From contig NZ_JAJAUZ010000055.1 in NCBI RefSeq assembly GCF_020532645.1, positions 1-47,278 of the forward strand: a stretch of 47,278 nt of DNA, given 5' to 3'. Shown piece after piece: positions 27,156-35,373 of the stretch (the first letter of the stretch is position 1; every line of letters begins with the position of its first letter). The notes under the pieces are model-generated. The model made no database searches. It was not told the DNA's origin and saw only the letters and a list, made by a program, of their open reading frames with translations. The stretch is from Streptomyces bambusae. Its GTDB lineage: Bacteria > Actinomycetota > Actinomycetes > Streptomycetales > Streptomycetaceae. Made by a program: the position numbers and the translations under genes.

Positions 27156-27358
27156 CCGGGCGAGTGCGCCGGCACATCCACAGCCGCATCGATCTGGCCG
27201 GCCTGCCCGTATCCCACACCACTCGTCGGGAAGGAAGCCCCTACACCCTGGTCCTGACCAAGACGAACGCGGTCTTCGCCCGCGAAGAAGCAGCCCGTAT
27301 CCACGCGCAGAGCGACTTGACTTGGCTACGGAGGAACTGGCCCCAGAACCACCGCTGA
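27152..27358 (+). pseudogene. Possible C-terminal fragment of a conserved protein (68 residues)
   Basis: The ORF reads RIDLAGLPVSHTTRREGSPY, then TLVLTKTNAVFAREEAARIH and DLTWLRRNW, an ordered sequence that looks like the C-terminus of a larger protein. GTG 27152 has GGGGG upstream and overlaps the preceding stop (GTGA), so it could be translated. It and the preceding fragment may be the remains of one gene. The next 235 bases (27359-27593) contain no coding signal apart from the ribosome binding site of the DUF1963 gene. Confidence 0.4.
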
Positions 27359-27593
27359 AGGCGGACATCACCCGCCCCTGCCTGCAACGCCCTGCTCGGG
27401 CGTCCGGCACGAGGTGCGTAACGGACGCCGTCGGCACCATCCCGGTGGGAGTCGAGACGACCGTTATGATCCACCGTGCCGACGGCATCGTCCGGGCACC
27501 GGTCGCGCACGAGTTCGTCCCCCGCACCCGGGGCGACACCGGCGAGCACCACCTCGGCAACCGACCGTCCACCACCGACCAGGAGGAGCCGGC

Positions 27594-28640
27594 ATGGCCC
27601 GCACCACTCCGCCACGGCCGTTCGACGCCTCCGCGGACCTGCCCCCGCTGGCTCCGCTGGCCCGCACGGCGACCCGGCTGCACCCCCGGGCCGGGGCTCC
27701 GTCGACGCGGGACAGCTCGGTCGGCGGCCCGCTGTTGTGGCCGGCCACCGAACCGTGGCCGCACTGCGACGGTCCGCACGTGTGGGACCGTCGCAATCCG
27801 GCGCCGTCGCCCGATGGCGTCCGGTTGCAGCGACGCATCACCGAAGACGCGGTCCGCCGGGCGGACGGCGACCCCGGTGCCCTCCAATACACGCCCGAGG
27901 AACTGGCCGACCACCAGCGAGCCCGCGAGGGCCGCCCCTGGCCCGACGGGCCGGTCCCGCTGCTTCCCGTGGCCCAGTTGTACCTGCGCGACGTCCCGTC
28001 GCTGCGCCCGCCGGGCCCGGCCGACCTGCTCCAGGTGCTGTGGTGTCCCTTCGAACACCCCGCTGTGCCCAGGACTGAGATGTTCTGGCGAACCGCCGCC
28101 TCGGTCACCGATGTGCTCGCCGCACCGCCCGAGCCTCCCGTGGTCCAGTTCTCCTCCTACCTTCCGCAACCGTGCCTGCTCTTCCCCGAGCAGGTGACGG
28201 AGTATCCCCACTCGGCGGAGCTGGAGGACGAGGTACGGCGGCAGATGGAGGACTGCCACACCTGGCAGCTGGACGTGGACCCGCACGACGTGGACCCGTA
28301 CGAGGACGAGCCCACCCCGCAGGACGTCTACGACAGGTCGCTGTCCATCGCACCCGGCTGGAAGACCGGCGGGTGGACCCGCTGGGGCCTGACCGACCCC
28401 TACCCTCGGCTCTGCGGTGCCTGCGGCACCGCGATGGATCCGCTGCTGACCATCGCCTCGTCCGAATGGGGCGAGACGAGCACGTCGTGGATCCCTGACG
28501 AGGACCGGGACGTCCCGGCATCCGCCCTCAATCCCTACCCCGAGCAGCCGACCAAGGTCGAGATCGCAGACGGATACGACCTCCAGCTCTACACGTGCCC
28601 CTCGTCGCCGGAACACCCGCACTTCGCCCTGGTCCAGTAG
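27594..28640 (+). CDS. DUF1963 (YwqG-like) protein
   Basis: This 348-residue soluble protein has the DUF1963 pattern. SSVGGPLLWPATEPWPHCDG comes near the start, VPLLPVAQLYLRDVPSL and LLQVLWCPFEHP in the middle. GWTRWGLTDPYPRLCGACGT with a CxxC pair precedes LQLYTCPSSPEHPHFALVQ at the end. Family members are widespread in streptomycetes but have no established function. AGGAGG at 27582-27587 precedes the ATG by six bases, so the start is firm. It seems to be a single-gene unit with a possible -10 TATGAT at 27465-27470. Confidence 0.8.
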   Translation: MARTTPPRPFDASADLPPLAPLARTATRLHPRAGAPSTRDSSVGGPLLWPATEPWPHCDGPHVWDRRNPAPSPDGVRLQRRITEDAVRRADGDPGALQYTPEELADHQRAREGRPWPDGPVPLLPVAQLYLRDVPSLRPPGPADLLQVLWCPFEHPAVPRTEMFWRTAASVTDVLAAPPEPPVVQFSSYLPQPCLLFPEQVTEYPHSAELEDEVRRQMEDCHTWQLDVDPHDVDPYEDEPTPQDVYDRSLSIAPGWKTGGWTRWGLTDPYPRLCGACGTAMDPLLTIASSEWGETSTSWIPDEDRDVPASALNPYPEQPTKVEIADGYDLQLYTCPSSPEHPHFALVQ

Positions 28641-28803
28641 CCCGGCCCCTGCCCGCCCCTCCGCCCCAACTCCCTCCGAGGGCACGACCGGCAGCCGGTA
28701 CGGCCGGACTGCGGGCCGCTGTGACCCATGCCGACGGTGATCGTTACTCAGCGAGTCGGGTCGGACCGGGCACTCTGGTGGCCCGTGGGGGAAAGGGCGT
28801 TGC

Positions 28804-29646
28804 ATGGAGGAGCCGCTTGAGCTCGCGCGCTCGCGCCATGCCGATCACCCCCAACTGGGTTTCGCGCTGCGCCTGATCGAGAACACCGGGGTACGGACCC
28901 GCCACCTGGTCCAACCGGTCGAGAGACGCTCGCACACCGCCCGGCTCATCAACTCGATGGGATTTCCCTCCACCACCCGGCAGTTGCCGATCGCCCAGCT
29001 GGGCTGCGCGGCCGGCGGTGCCGCGATCAACCGGGCACACGACTTCTGCAGGGCCTACCCGGACGCGAACGCGCTCATCGTGGCCTGCGAGTTCTGCTCC
29101 CTGAGCTACCAGCCCACCGACATCGGCATCGGATCGCTGCTGTCCAACGGACTCTTCGGCGACGGCGTGGCCGCCGCAGCGGTCCGCGGGACCGGCGGAA
29201 CCGGCATCCACCTGGAGCGAAACGGCTCGTACCTGCTCCCGGGCACCGAGGACTGGATCGCGTACGACGTGCGCGCCACCGGCTTCCACTTCCTGCTCGA
29301 CAAGCGAGTGCCGGGCACCATGGAGCCGCTCGCCCCCGCGCTGCGCGCCCTCGCCGACGGACAGGGCTGGGACGCGTCCCGACTCGACTTCTACATCGTG
29401 CACGCCGGAGGGCCGCGGATCCTCGACGACCTGAGCAAATGCCTGGGCGTGCCTCCGGGCGCCTTCCGGTTCAGCCGGGCCACGCTCACCGAGTACGGGA
29501 ACGTGGCGAGCGTCGTCGTACTGGACGCGCTGCGCCGGCTGTTCGACGAGGGCGGTGCCGCCGACCGGGCCTGCGGCCTGCTGGCCGGGTTCGGGCCGGG
29601 CATCACAGCCGAGATGACGTTGGGCCGCTGGAGCCGTACGCCGTGA
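28804..29646 (+). CDS. rppA: RppA-type 1,3,6,8-tetrahydroxynaphthalene synthase with internal deletion
   Basis: Type III polyketide synthase of the RppA family, which condenses five malonyl-CoA to THN. Only 280 residues are encoded (normal ~350-370). The triad is intact: Cys68 in AQLGCAAGG, His200 in YIVHAGGPRI, Asn233 in TEYGNVAS, with spacing identical to S. coelicolor Cys138/His270/Asn303. Compared with that enzyme, the first ~17 residues are absent. HLVQPVE (34-40) then joins almost directly to LINSMGF (48-54), removing ~53 residues, including the SCTGF strand with Cys106. The reading frame is kept. GGGGGAAAGGG precedes the ATG. Overlaps the cupin gene (GTGA). Catalytic activity is doubtful. 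Confidence 0.85.
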   Translation: MEEPLELARSRHADHPQLGFALRLIENTGVRTRHLVQPVERRSHTARLINSMGFPSTTRQLPIAQLGCAAGGAAINRAHDFCRAYPDANALIVACEFCSLSYQPTDIGIGSLLSNGLFGDGVAAAAVRGTGGTGIHLERNGSYLLPGTEDWIAYDVRATGFHFLLDKRVPGTMEPLAPALRALADGQGWDASRLDFYIVHAGGPRILDDLSKCLGVPPGAFRFSRATLTEYGNVASVVVLDALRRLFDEGGAADRACGLLAGFGPGITAEMTLGRWSRTP

Positions 29647-30236
29647 CCATGCCCGCAGCAGACACCACGACCACGTCCGCCACGACCCGCACCGCCCCGC
29701 CGCCGCCCGGCGGCCTGATCGTGCCGCCCGGCGGCGGCCGTGCGCTGCGCACCGCCGCGCAGCAGGTGACGTTCAAGGTGACCGGTGAACAGTCGCGCAT
29801 CACATCGAGCTTCGAGGTCGTCGTACCACCCGGCTTCGACGTCGGCGCCCACGTCCACACCCGCAGCGAGGAGCTCTTCTACGTGCTCGAAGGGGAACTC
29901 GACGTCCTTGCCTTCGAGCCGCGCGTGCGGACTGCCGACGGCTGGCGCGGGTGGCGGTCCGTGCAAGGAGAACGTGTGGTCCGTGCGACGCCCGGCACGG
30001 TCATCGTGGTCCCGCCGGGCTGCCCGCACGCGTTCGCCAATCCCACCGGAGCCCCGGCGCGGATGTTCTTCCAGTCGTCCCCGCCGCCGGACCACGAGCG
30101 GTACTTCGAGGAGCTCATGGACATCCTGTCCGCCGACGGGCCCCCCGAGCACGCCGCCATCGAGGCCCTGCGCCGCCGCTACGACATCGAGCAGCTCACT
30201 CCGCTGCGCCACGACCGGCCGGAGGGGGGTCAGTGA
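29643..30236 (+). CDS. Cupin protein, MomA-like quinone-forming monooxygenase candidate
   Basis: This 197-residue cupin sits between rppA and the P450. The barrel shows GFDVGAHVHTRSEELFYVLE (cupin motif 1 with HxH and Glu) and PGTVIVVPPGCPHAFANPTG (motif 2 with the later His). Cupins at this position in rpp clusters are known or proposed to oxidise THN to flaviolin (MomA family); that role is inferred here from context. I use the GTG at 29643 that overlaps the rppA stop; ATG 29649 is an alternative. The N-terminal 25 residues are a Thr/Pro-rich linker. It overlaps the P450 gene by four bases. Confidence 0.82.
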   Translation: MTMPAADTTTTSATTRTAPPPPGGLIVPPGGGRALRTAAQQVTFKVTGEQSRITSSFEVVVPPGFDVGAHVHTRSEELFYVLEGELDVLAFEPRVRTADGWRGWRSVQGERVVRATPGTVIVVPPGCPHAFANPTGAPARMFFQSSPPPDHERYFEELMDILSADGPPEHAAIEALRRRYDIEQLTPLRHDRPEGGQ

Positions 30237-31441
30237 GGCAGGACACCGCTCCACCGGTGTACGAGGCCGCCGATCTGGCGGCGCTGGACTTCGACCCGTT
30301 CCTGCGCGAGGCACTGCGAGAAGCGCCGGTCGTCCGGGTCAGGCTGCTGCACGGCACCCCTGGTGAGTGCTGGCTGGCGACGCGGCACGACGTGGTCCGG
30401 TTCGTCACCTCCGACGCCCGGTTCAGCCGGGACATCGTCGGCCGGCCGCTGCCGAGCATGAACATGTACCTCGTGCCGCTGGACCGGGCGGTCAGCTTCG
30501 TGGATCCCCCCGACCACACCCGGGTCCGTTCCGTGGTCTCTTCGGCGTTCAACCGCTCGGGCATGGCGGCGCTGCGCCCGCGCGCGCAGGCCGCGCTGGA
30601 CGGCCTGATCGACCGCATGACGGCCTCAGGGCCGCCCGCGGACCTCGTACGGGAGGTGACCTCCCCGTTCCCCCTGCACGTCATCGGAGCGGTGCTGGGC
30701 GTGCCGGAGGCTGACCTGCCGAGCCTGCGCGTCTGGGCGGACACCGTGCTGACGAGGGCGACGGACGAGGCAGGCGTCGAGCGGGCCCGTCAGGCGAAGG
30801 AGGCCGCCCGTGCCCTGTTCCGCGAGCTGGCCCGGGATCGCCTGGCCCGGCCGCAGGACGACCTCACGAGCACGTTGGCGGCCGCGGTCGCCAACGGCCG
30901 GATCGAGGAAGAGGAGATGCTCGCCCTGGCGGTGCTGATGGGACTGAACGGCTGGCACGCCGTGCGCAACCACACCTCGAACATGATGTACGTGCTCCTG
31001 ACCGACGACAGCCTGATGGGCCGCCTGCGGTCGGACCCTCGGGCCGTGCCGGCGGCCGTGGAGGAGCTGCTGCGCTGGATTCCGCACAAGCACGGCGTGG
31101 GACAGCCACGCGTCGCCACCGAGGACGTCGAGGTGGCCGGGGTCCGGATCCGCCGGGGCGAGGCCGTGTACGTCTCGTACGTGGCGGCCAACTGGGACGA
31201 GGCGTGCTACCCCGAGCCGGGCCGCATCGACATCGACCGGCAGGGCCCGCCCCACCTGGCCTTCGGGTACGGCCCCCACCACTGCGTGGCACCACTGCTC
31301 GCCCGGCTGGAGGCCGAGCTGCTCCTGACCACCCTGGTCGGGCGGCTGCCGGACCTGCGCCTGGCGGTCGGTCCCGGCGAGGTGGCCTGGCAGAAGGACG
31401 TGCTCATCCGCGGGCCCGTGGGACTGCCGGTGACCTGGTAG
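30233..31441 (+). CDS. CYP158A-like cytochrome P450 (flaviolin-coupling type)
   Basis: This is a 402-residue bacterial P450. Heme-binding loop FGYGPHHCVAP has the axial Cys at ~351, the ExxR motif is in VEELLRW, and the I-helix region reads NGWHAVRNHTSNMMYVLLT, lacking a canonical AGxxT but like CYP158A enzymes. The early SRDIVGRPLPSMNMY and DPPDHTRVRSVVSSAF are typical. In rpp operons this P450 polymerises flaviolin into dark, UV-protective pigments; ferredoxin partners are elsewhere. GTG start overlaps the cupin stop (GTGA). It is the final gene of the three-gene unit and is complete, unlike rppA. Confidence 0.9.
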   Translation: MRQDTAPPVYEAADLAALDFDPFLREALREAPVVRVRLLHGTPGECWLATRHDVVRFVTSDARFSRDIVGRPLPSMNMYLVPLDRAVSFVDPPDHTRVRSVVSSAFNRSGMAALRPRAQAALDGLIDRMTASGPPADLVREVTSPFPLHVIGAVLGVPEADLPSLRVWADTVLTRATDEAGVERARQAKEAARALFRELARDRLARPQDDLTSTLAAAVANGRIEEEEMLALAVLMGLNGWHAVRNHTSNMMYVLLTDDSLMGRLRSDPRAVPAAVEELLRWIPHKHGVGQPRVATEDVEVAGVRIRRGEAVYVSYVAANWDEACYPEPGRIDIDRQGPPHLAFGYGPHHCVAPLLARLEAELLLTTLVGRLPDLRLAVGPGEVAWQKDVLIRGPVGLPVTW

Positions 31442-31557
31442 GCCCAGCCGCCGCACGGCGGGTCCGGCCGGATCACGAGCTGGTCACGCCGTGCAACCCC
31501 GCCCCTGCCCGGGCAGTCGAACTCTGCGTAGGCGCCGCCCGGCAGGAGGAGAACAGC

Positions 31558-33033
31558 ATGCGCGGTCTCACGCGGAAGGCAGCGGTGACGGTCCTCGCGC
31601 TGGGGTGCCTGGCCGGACTGCTCGGGATCTTCGGGCTGTCCGGGCCGGTCGGACCGGGGCGGGCGGCCACCGGCGGGGGCGGAGAGAGCCGGAGCGCGCA
31701 CGGCGGGACGCGGCCCGGGATGAAGCTCACGGCGATCCACCACGAGCCGGTGTACTTCGTCGGCACCACCAAGCGGACCCAGCCGTTCTATGTGACGGTG
31801 CTCAACGTGGAGGGTTCGCGCGGGGACGTGGCCCATCGCGTGACCGTGGACTTCGACTTCACGGCCCTGCGGGACAAGGTCGTGGTGCATCCGGAGAACC
31901 GCTGCAAGCTCCGCGACCGGATCCTCCACTGCAACATCAGGACCTTGCCGGCGGGCAAACACGACAGGCTCCCGCTGTTCCGGCTCACCACCGCGCAGGG
32001 AGTCGGCACGGAGTTCAGTGCCCCCTTCACCATGCGGGTCAACAGCCTCGACGCGGGCGGGTTCACCGCCGAGACTCTGGTCCGTACCGGCATCCCCGAC
32101 CTGCGCGTGCAGAACCGGCCGGAGAAGAAGCCCCTGCCGCCGTTCGTCGGCAAGCCTCCGGCCTTCCGGCCGGCCTTCACCAACGCCGGCACCGGCGCCT
32201 CGCCCGAGGGTGCGGTCCTCGCGCTGCGGATGGCCTCCGCCGGCAACAGGGTCGCCCTGCCCGACACGTTCACCAACTGCTTCTACTCCCCGGACCGGAC
32301 TCAGGCGTACTGCGAGTTCCCGATGCCGATCGAGGCCGGCGGCACCTACACGACCTCCGCATCCTTCGAGCCGCACAACGACACGCGGCAGGTCGACGGA
32401 CGATACGTGTACGAGGTGTGGCCGCTCGGCCGCCTGGCCCGCAGCTTCCAGGACATCGGGCGGGCCGGAAAGGTGCGGGCCGATCCGGACCTCCCCCTCC
32501 CCCCGCACATGCCCGGCTACCGCACCCGGTTCGCCCGCGGTACCGGAAACGAACTCACCCTGATCCGGACGGACTCGGAGACCGCCCGGGACCGGCACAG
32601 CGGCGAGGTGCGCTTCGCGACCGACAACAGCTCCCTGCCCCAGGACCTGTCGGTCGCGGAGGCGACCGTGAGGGGCCGGGTCGGGGAGAACCTGCGCTTC
32701 CCCCTGTCGCTCCCGCAGGTCTCCCACGGCACGCCGACCTGGCAGTCGTTCAAGATCCGCCTGCCCCAAGGCGTTTCGGTGGCAGCGCCGCCGGACTACG
32801 GCATGTACGGCTCCGAGACCGGCTGGTGCGGCAATCCGGGAGACGTGGAGGTCACCTGCACGCTGGAGTACGGCTACTACTCGACGGAGTTCCATGTGCG
32901 GATCGACCGCGAGGTGCCGGGCGCCACCGGTGAGATCTCGGTGGAGACTCCGCCGGGAGACCCGTACCCCGAGAACAACCGGGCCGTCGTCCGTGTGCAG
33001 ATCACCCCGGCCGCCCCTGCTTCCCCCCGCTGA
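31558..33033 (+). CDS. Secreted beta-repeat protein of unknown function
   Basis: This 491-residue exported protein has an N-terminal signal (RGLTRKAAVTVLALGCLAGL, then GLSGPVGPGRA, cleavage ~37). The mature part is beta-rich with two or three Ig-like/DUF11-type modules (VTVLNVEGSRGDVAHRVTVD, FTNAGTGASPEGAVLALRM, ending with NNRAVVRVQITP). Paired Cys residues (ENRCKLRDRILHC, NCFYSPDRTQAYC, WCGNPGDVEVTC) suggest one disulfide per module. GGAGGAG precedes the ATG by about nine bases. It is probably a surface or released structural protein. It is not coupled to the P450 gene (116-base gap). Confidence 0.8.
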   Translation: MRGLTRKAAVTVLALGCLAGLLGIFGLSGPVGPGRAATGGGGESRSAHGGTRPGMKLTAIHHEPVYFVGTTKRTQPFYVTVLNVEGSRGDVAHRVTVDFDFTALRDKVVVHPENRCKLRDRILHCNIRTLPAGKHDRLPLFRLTTAQGVGTEFSAPFTMRVNSLDAGGFTAETLVRTGIPDLRVQNRPEKKPLPPFVGKPPAFRPAFTNAGTGASPEGAVLALRMASAGNRVALPDTFTNCFYSPDRTQAYCEFPMPIEAGGTYTTSASFEPHNDTRQVDGRYVYEVWPLGRLARSFQDIGRAGKVRADPDLPLPPHMPGYRTRFARGTGNELTLIRTDSETARDRHSGEVRFATDNSSLPQDLSVAEATVRGRVGENLRFPLSLPQVSHGTPTWQSFKIRLPQGVSVAAPPDYGMYGSETGWCGNPGDVEVTCTLEYGYYSTEFHVRIDREVPGATGEISVETPPGDPYPENNRAVVRVQITPAAPASPR

Positions 33034-33054
33034 CTTGCCCGGAGGAAGGCGCGG

Positions 33055-33071
33055 GCTGCGCTCAGCGCAGC
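33055..33071. terminator. Short stem-loop between convergent genes
   Basis: GCTGCG and CGCAGC flank a five-base loop between the stop at 33033 and the convergent reductase gene, whose stop codon lies within the loop. The stem is short, so this is a weak call. Confidence 0.35.
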
Positions 33072-33616
33072 GGCCGGTAGGTGGCGATGATCACTCCGCT
33101 GCTGGTCGGCCGGGCGCTGATCAGTTCGAGCTTCTTCAGGGAGGCGTCGTCGGCGAACAGCTTCTTGCGGCCCTCGCCGGCGACCACCGGGTGGATCAGC
33201 AGCACCAGTTCGTCCAGCAGGTCCTGCTCCAGCAGCGAACGCACCAGGGTGGGGCTGCCCGCGACGGTGATGTCCTTGCCCTCGCCCGCCTTGAGGTTCT
33301 CGATCGCGGTTGCGAGATCGCCGTCGACGAGCGTGCTGTTCGCCCAGTCGTCGACGCCGTCCAGGGTGGAGGAGACGACGTACTTGGGCGAGTCGTTGAT
33401 CCACTTGGCGAAGCCGGCGTCCTCGCCCTCGGTCACCGTCGGCCAGTACCCGGCCCATTCGGTGAACGTCACACGGCCCATCAGGATCGTGTCGGCCGTC
33501 TCCAGCGTCTCGCCGAGCGCTGCGCCCATCTCCTCGTCGAAGGCGAACTGCCACTCGTTCGGCGACTGGGCGACACCGTCGAGCGAGACGAACAGACCCG
33601 AAACAACCTTGCGCAT
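33062..33616 (-). CDS. Dihydrofolate-reductase-fold (RibD C-terminal) reductase
   Basis: This 184-residue protein belongs to the RibD_C/DHFR-like group common in streptomycetes. It shows VVSGLFVSLDGVAQSPNEWQ at the N-terminus, DTILMGRVTFTEWAGYWP, the NADPH-binding DITVAGSPTLVRSLLEQDLL, and DELVLLIHPVVAGEGRKKLF. It should reduce a small substrate with NADPH, but it is not a canonical FolA. GGAGGAATC precedes the ATG. It lies 103 bases downstream of an AraC-family gene on the same strand, and the two may be expressed together. Confidence 0.88.
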   Translation of the reverse strand: MRKVVSGLFVSLDGVAQSPNEWQFAFDEEMGAALGETLETADTILMGRVTFTEWAGYWPTVTEGEDAGFAKWINDSPKYVVSSTLDGVDDWANSTLVDGDLATAIENLKAGEGKDITVAGSPTLVRSLLEQDLLDELVLLIHPVVAGEGRKKLFADDASLKKLELISARPTSSGVIIATYRPLR

Positions 33617-33719
33617 GATTCCTCCGTGAGACGTGAGAAGAGTTCGGGGCCGTCTGCCCGGTCCCGGCCGAAAGCGCTCCGGCCGGGGCGGGCCGACCCC
33701 GTCGGCTACGTCAGGAAGA

Positions 33720-34439
33720 CTACGAGCCGGCCGAGGAGGAGGGCTTGTACAGAAGCGACAGTGGCTCGGCGCCGTCCAGAGCCGCCAGCTGAGTCGCGGT
33801 CCGGCCGATGAACCGGGACAGGGACCGCGAGAGGTGCGGCTGGTCGAAATAGCCCAGTACGTGGACGACTTCGTGGGCCGGCGTCCCTCCCTGGATCAGC
33901 AGCGCTGCCTCGCGGGCGCGGTGGATCTGCCGGATGGCACCCTGAGTGAGCCCCGTCGACGCGACGAAACGCCGCTGGAGGGTCCGCTCGGAGACATCGA
34001 GAACCGCGCCGCCGAGCACGGCGGGCACGATCGGGTCGCAGTCCACGATCCCTTCGCGCATCATGCGCCGGACGAAGGCCTCCGCGTTGTCGTAGTCGGG
34101 CATGTGCCAGGCGGAGCCCTTCAGCCAGACCGACCGCCGTGTCACGTCGGGTATCTCCGCGCCGCCGCCTACGAGCCGGCTGATCGGCACGTGCGGCATC
34201 GAGGTGCCGAGGGCGAAGCTGATCCCGAAGAACGTGGCGTCCTCGGGGACCGGAGCAGAACACGCCTTGGGCTCCGGGCCCACCACGGCCGCCTGCATCT
34301 TCCCTTCGTGCTCCCAGAAGACGAGGTCCCAATTCGACGCCGCGATCGACGTCATCCGGCCCGCGCCGATACTGCGGCTGCGCCATACCCGCTCGATGGA
34401 GGGCAGCTCCGAAGGCCGGCTCTCGATCTCCAGATCCAC
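33720..34439 (-). CDS. AraC-family transcriptional regulator
   Basis: This is a 239-residue regulator. The N-terminal ~140 residues form a sensor region (SNWDLVFWEHEGKMQAAVVG, then ISFALGTSMPHVPISRLVGG). Residues ~150-225 are the double HTH: VLDVSERTLQRRFVASTGLT, REAALLIQGGTPAHEVVHVL, GYFDQPHLSRSLSRFIGRTA. The GYFDQPHLSRSL helix is the hallmark second HTH. The start is GTG 34439, preceded by GGGGGGATC. The reductase gene downstream could be its target. The effector is unknown. Confidence 0.9.
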   Translation of the reverse strand: MDLEIESRPSELPSIERVWRSRSIGAGRMTSIAASNWDLVFWEHEGKMQAAVVGPEPKACSAPVPEDATFFGISFALGTSMPHVPISRLVGGGAEIPDVTRRSVWLKGSAWHMPDYDNAEAFVRRMMREGIVDCDPIVPAVLGGAVLDVSERTLQRRFVASTGLTQGAIRQIHRAREAALLIQGGTPAHEVVHVLGYFDQPHLSRSLSRFIGRTATQLAALDGAEPLSLLYKPSSSAGS

Positions 34440-34503
34440 TCGGATCCCCCCGCTCGCTGCTGCCCGTGCCGTCAGTACGCCACAGCCCAGACTACGGCGA
34501 GAA

Positions 34504-34923
34504 TCAGCCCTGCTTCTTGGCGTCGATCTCGGCGATCAGGCCCTCGATGAGGCCCTTGATCTCGTCGCGGATGGGGCGGACGGCCTCGACGCCCTGGCCG
34601 GCCGGGTCTTCGAGCTGCCAGTCGAGGTAGGTCTTGCCGGGGAAGTAGGGGCAGGCGTCGCCGCAGCCCATCGTGATGATGTAGTCGGACGCCTGGGCGG
34701 CCTCGGGGGTGAGGACCTTCGGCTTCTGGTCGGAGATGTCGATGCCCAGCTCGGCCATGGCGGCCACGGCGGAGGGGTTGATCTGGTCGCCGGGCACGGA
34801 GCCGGCGGAGCGGACCTCGACGCGGTCCCCGGCGAGGTGGCGCAGGAAGCCTGCGGCCATCTGGGAGCGGCCTGCGTTGTGGATGCAGACGAACAGCACG
34901 GATGCGAGCGGGGTGGAGGACAT
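34504..34923 (-). CDS. arsC: Thioredoxin-coupled arsenate reductase
   Basis: This 139-residue LMW-phosphatase-type ArsC reduces arsenate to arsenite. The P-loop is VCIHNAGRSQMA with nucleophile Cys13 and Arg19. The resolving pair is Cys87 and Cys91 in MGCGDACPYFPG, giving the three-cysteine relay of the thioredoxin-dependent class. The acid-base Asp is in KTYLDWQLEDP. The start ATG 34923 (MSSTPLASV) follows GGAAGAG; an in-frame ATG five codons earlier is less well placed. It is divergent from arsR across a 71-bp control region. Confidence 0.95.
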   Translation of the reverse strand: MSSTPLASVLFVCIHNAGRSQMAAGFLRHLAGDRVEVRSAGSVPGDQINPSAVAAMAELGIDISDQKPKVLTPEAAQASDYIITMGCGDACPYFPGKTYLDWQLEDPAGQGVEAVRPIRDEIKGLIEGLIAEIDAKKQG

Positions 34924-34962
34924 CGTCTCTTCCTTCAATCCAATGACTCGGCCCGGACTGGT

Positions 34963-34994
34963 ATCAGCCCCGAGTGATGTGAAAATATCAGTCC
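34963..34994. promoter_or_regulatory. arsR/arsC divergent operator-promoter
   Basis: ATCA-N8-TGAT (34963-34978) is an inverted repeat suited to an ArsR dimer. TATCAG (34986-34991) could be the arsR -10 element; it lies seven bases from the second ATG (34998), and there is no Shine-Dalgarno, so the arsR mRNA may be leaderless. Confidence 0.5.
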
Positions 34995-35309
34995 ATGATG
35001 ACGTCAGTCGACACTGATCTTCTCCGGGTTCTGGCCGACCCGCTCAGGCTCCGGATCGTGACCCTCCTGGCCGAGGAGACGCTCTGCACCACCCACCTCG
35101 TGGAGGAGACGGGCGCCAAGCAGACCAACCTCTCCAACCACCTGAAGGTGCTGCGCGAGGCCGGGGTCGTGGAGACGGAGCCCTGCGGACGGTTCACCTA
35201 CTACCGCCTGCGCCCGGAAGTCATCGAGTCGCTCGCCGGCCAGTTCGCCGAGCTCGCCCGGACCGGGCGTGCCACCGCCGACGCGAACCTCAAGCGGTCC
35301 TGCCCGTAG
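34995..35309 (+). CDS. arsR: ArsR-family arsenic-responsive repressor
   Basis: This 104-residue winged-HTH repressor has DPLRLRIVTLLAEETLCTTH, the recognition helix region KQTNLSNHLKVLREAGVVET and the wing GRFTYYRLRPE. Only one Cys sits at the helix where classic ArsR proteins have a CxC pair (LCTTHL). Others are in EPCGRF and the terminal SCP, so As(III) may be bound in a different three-Cys arrangement. It starts at ATG 34995 or 34998 without a ribosome binding site. It is followed by aqpS and arsO on the same strand and is divergent from arsC. Confidence 0.92.
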   Translation: MMTSVDTDLLRVLADPLRLRIVTLLAEETLCTTHLVEETGAKQTNLSNHLKVLREAGVVETEPCGRFTYYRLRPEVIESLAGQFAELARTGRATADANLKRSCP

Positions 35310-35373
35310 CTCACAGCCGGCAGCCCGTAGCCCGTAGCAGCCGTACTGCCTCACCTGCCTAGGAGAACCCGCC

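Noticed and set aside
33054..33072. GCTGCG/CGCAGC stem as a strong terminator
   Set aside because: It is retained only as a low-confidence feature, because the stem is six base pairs and overlaps a stop codon.
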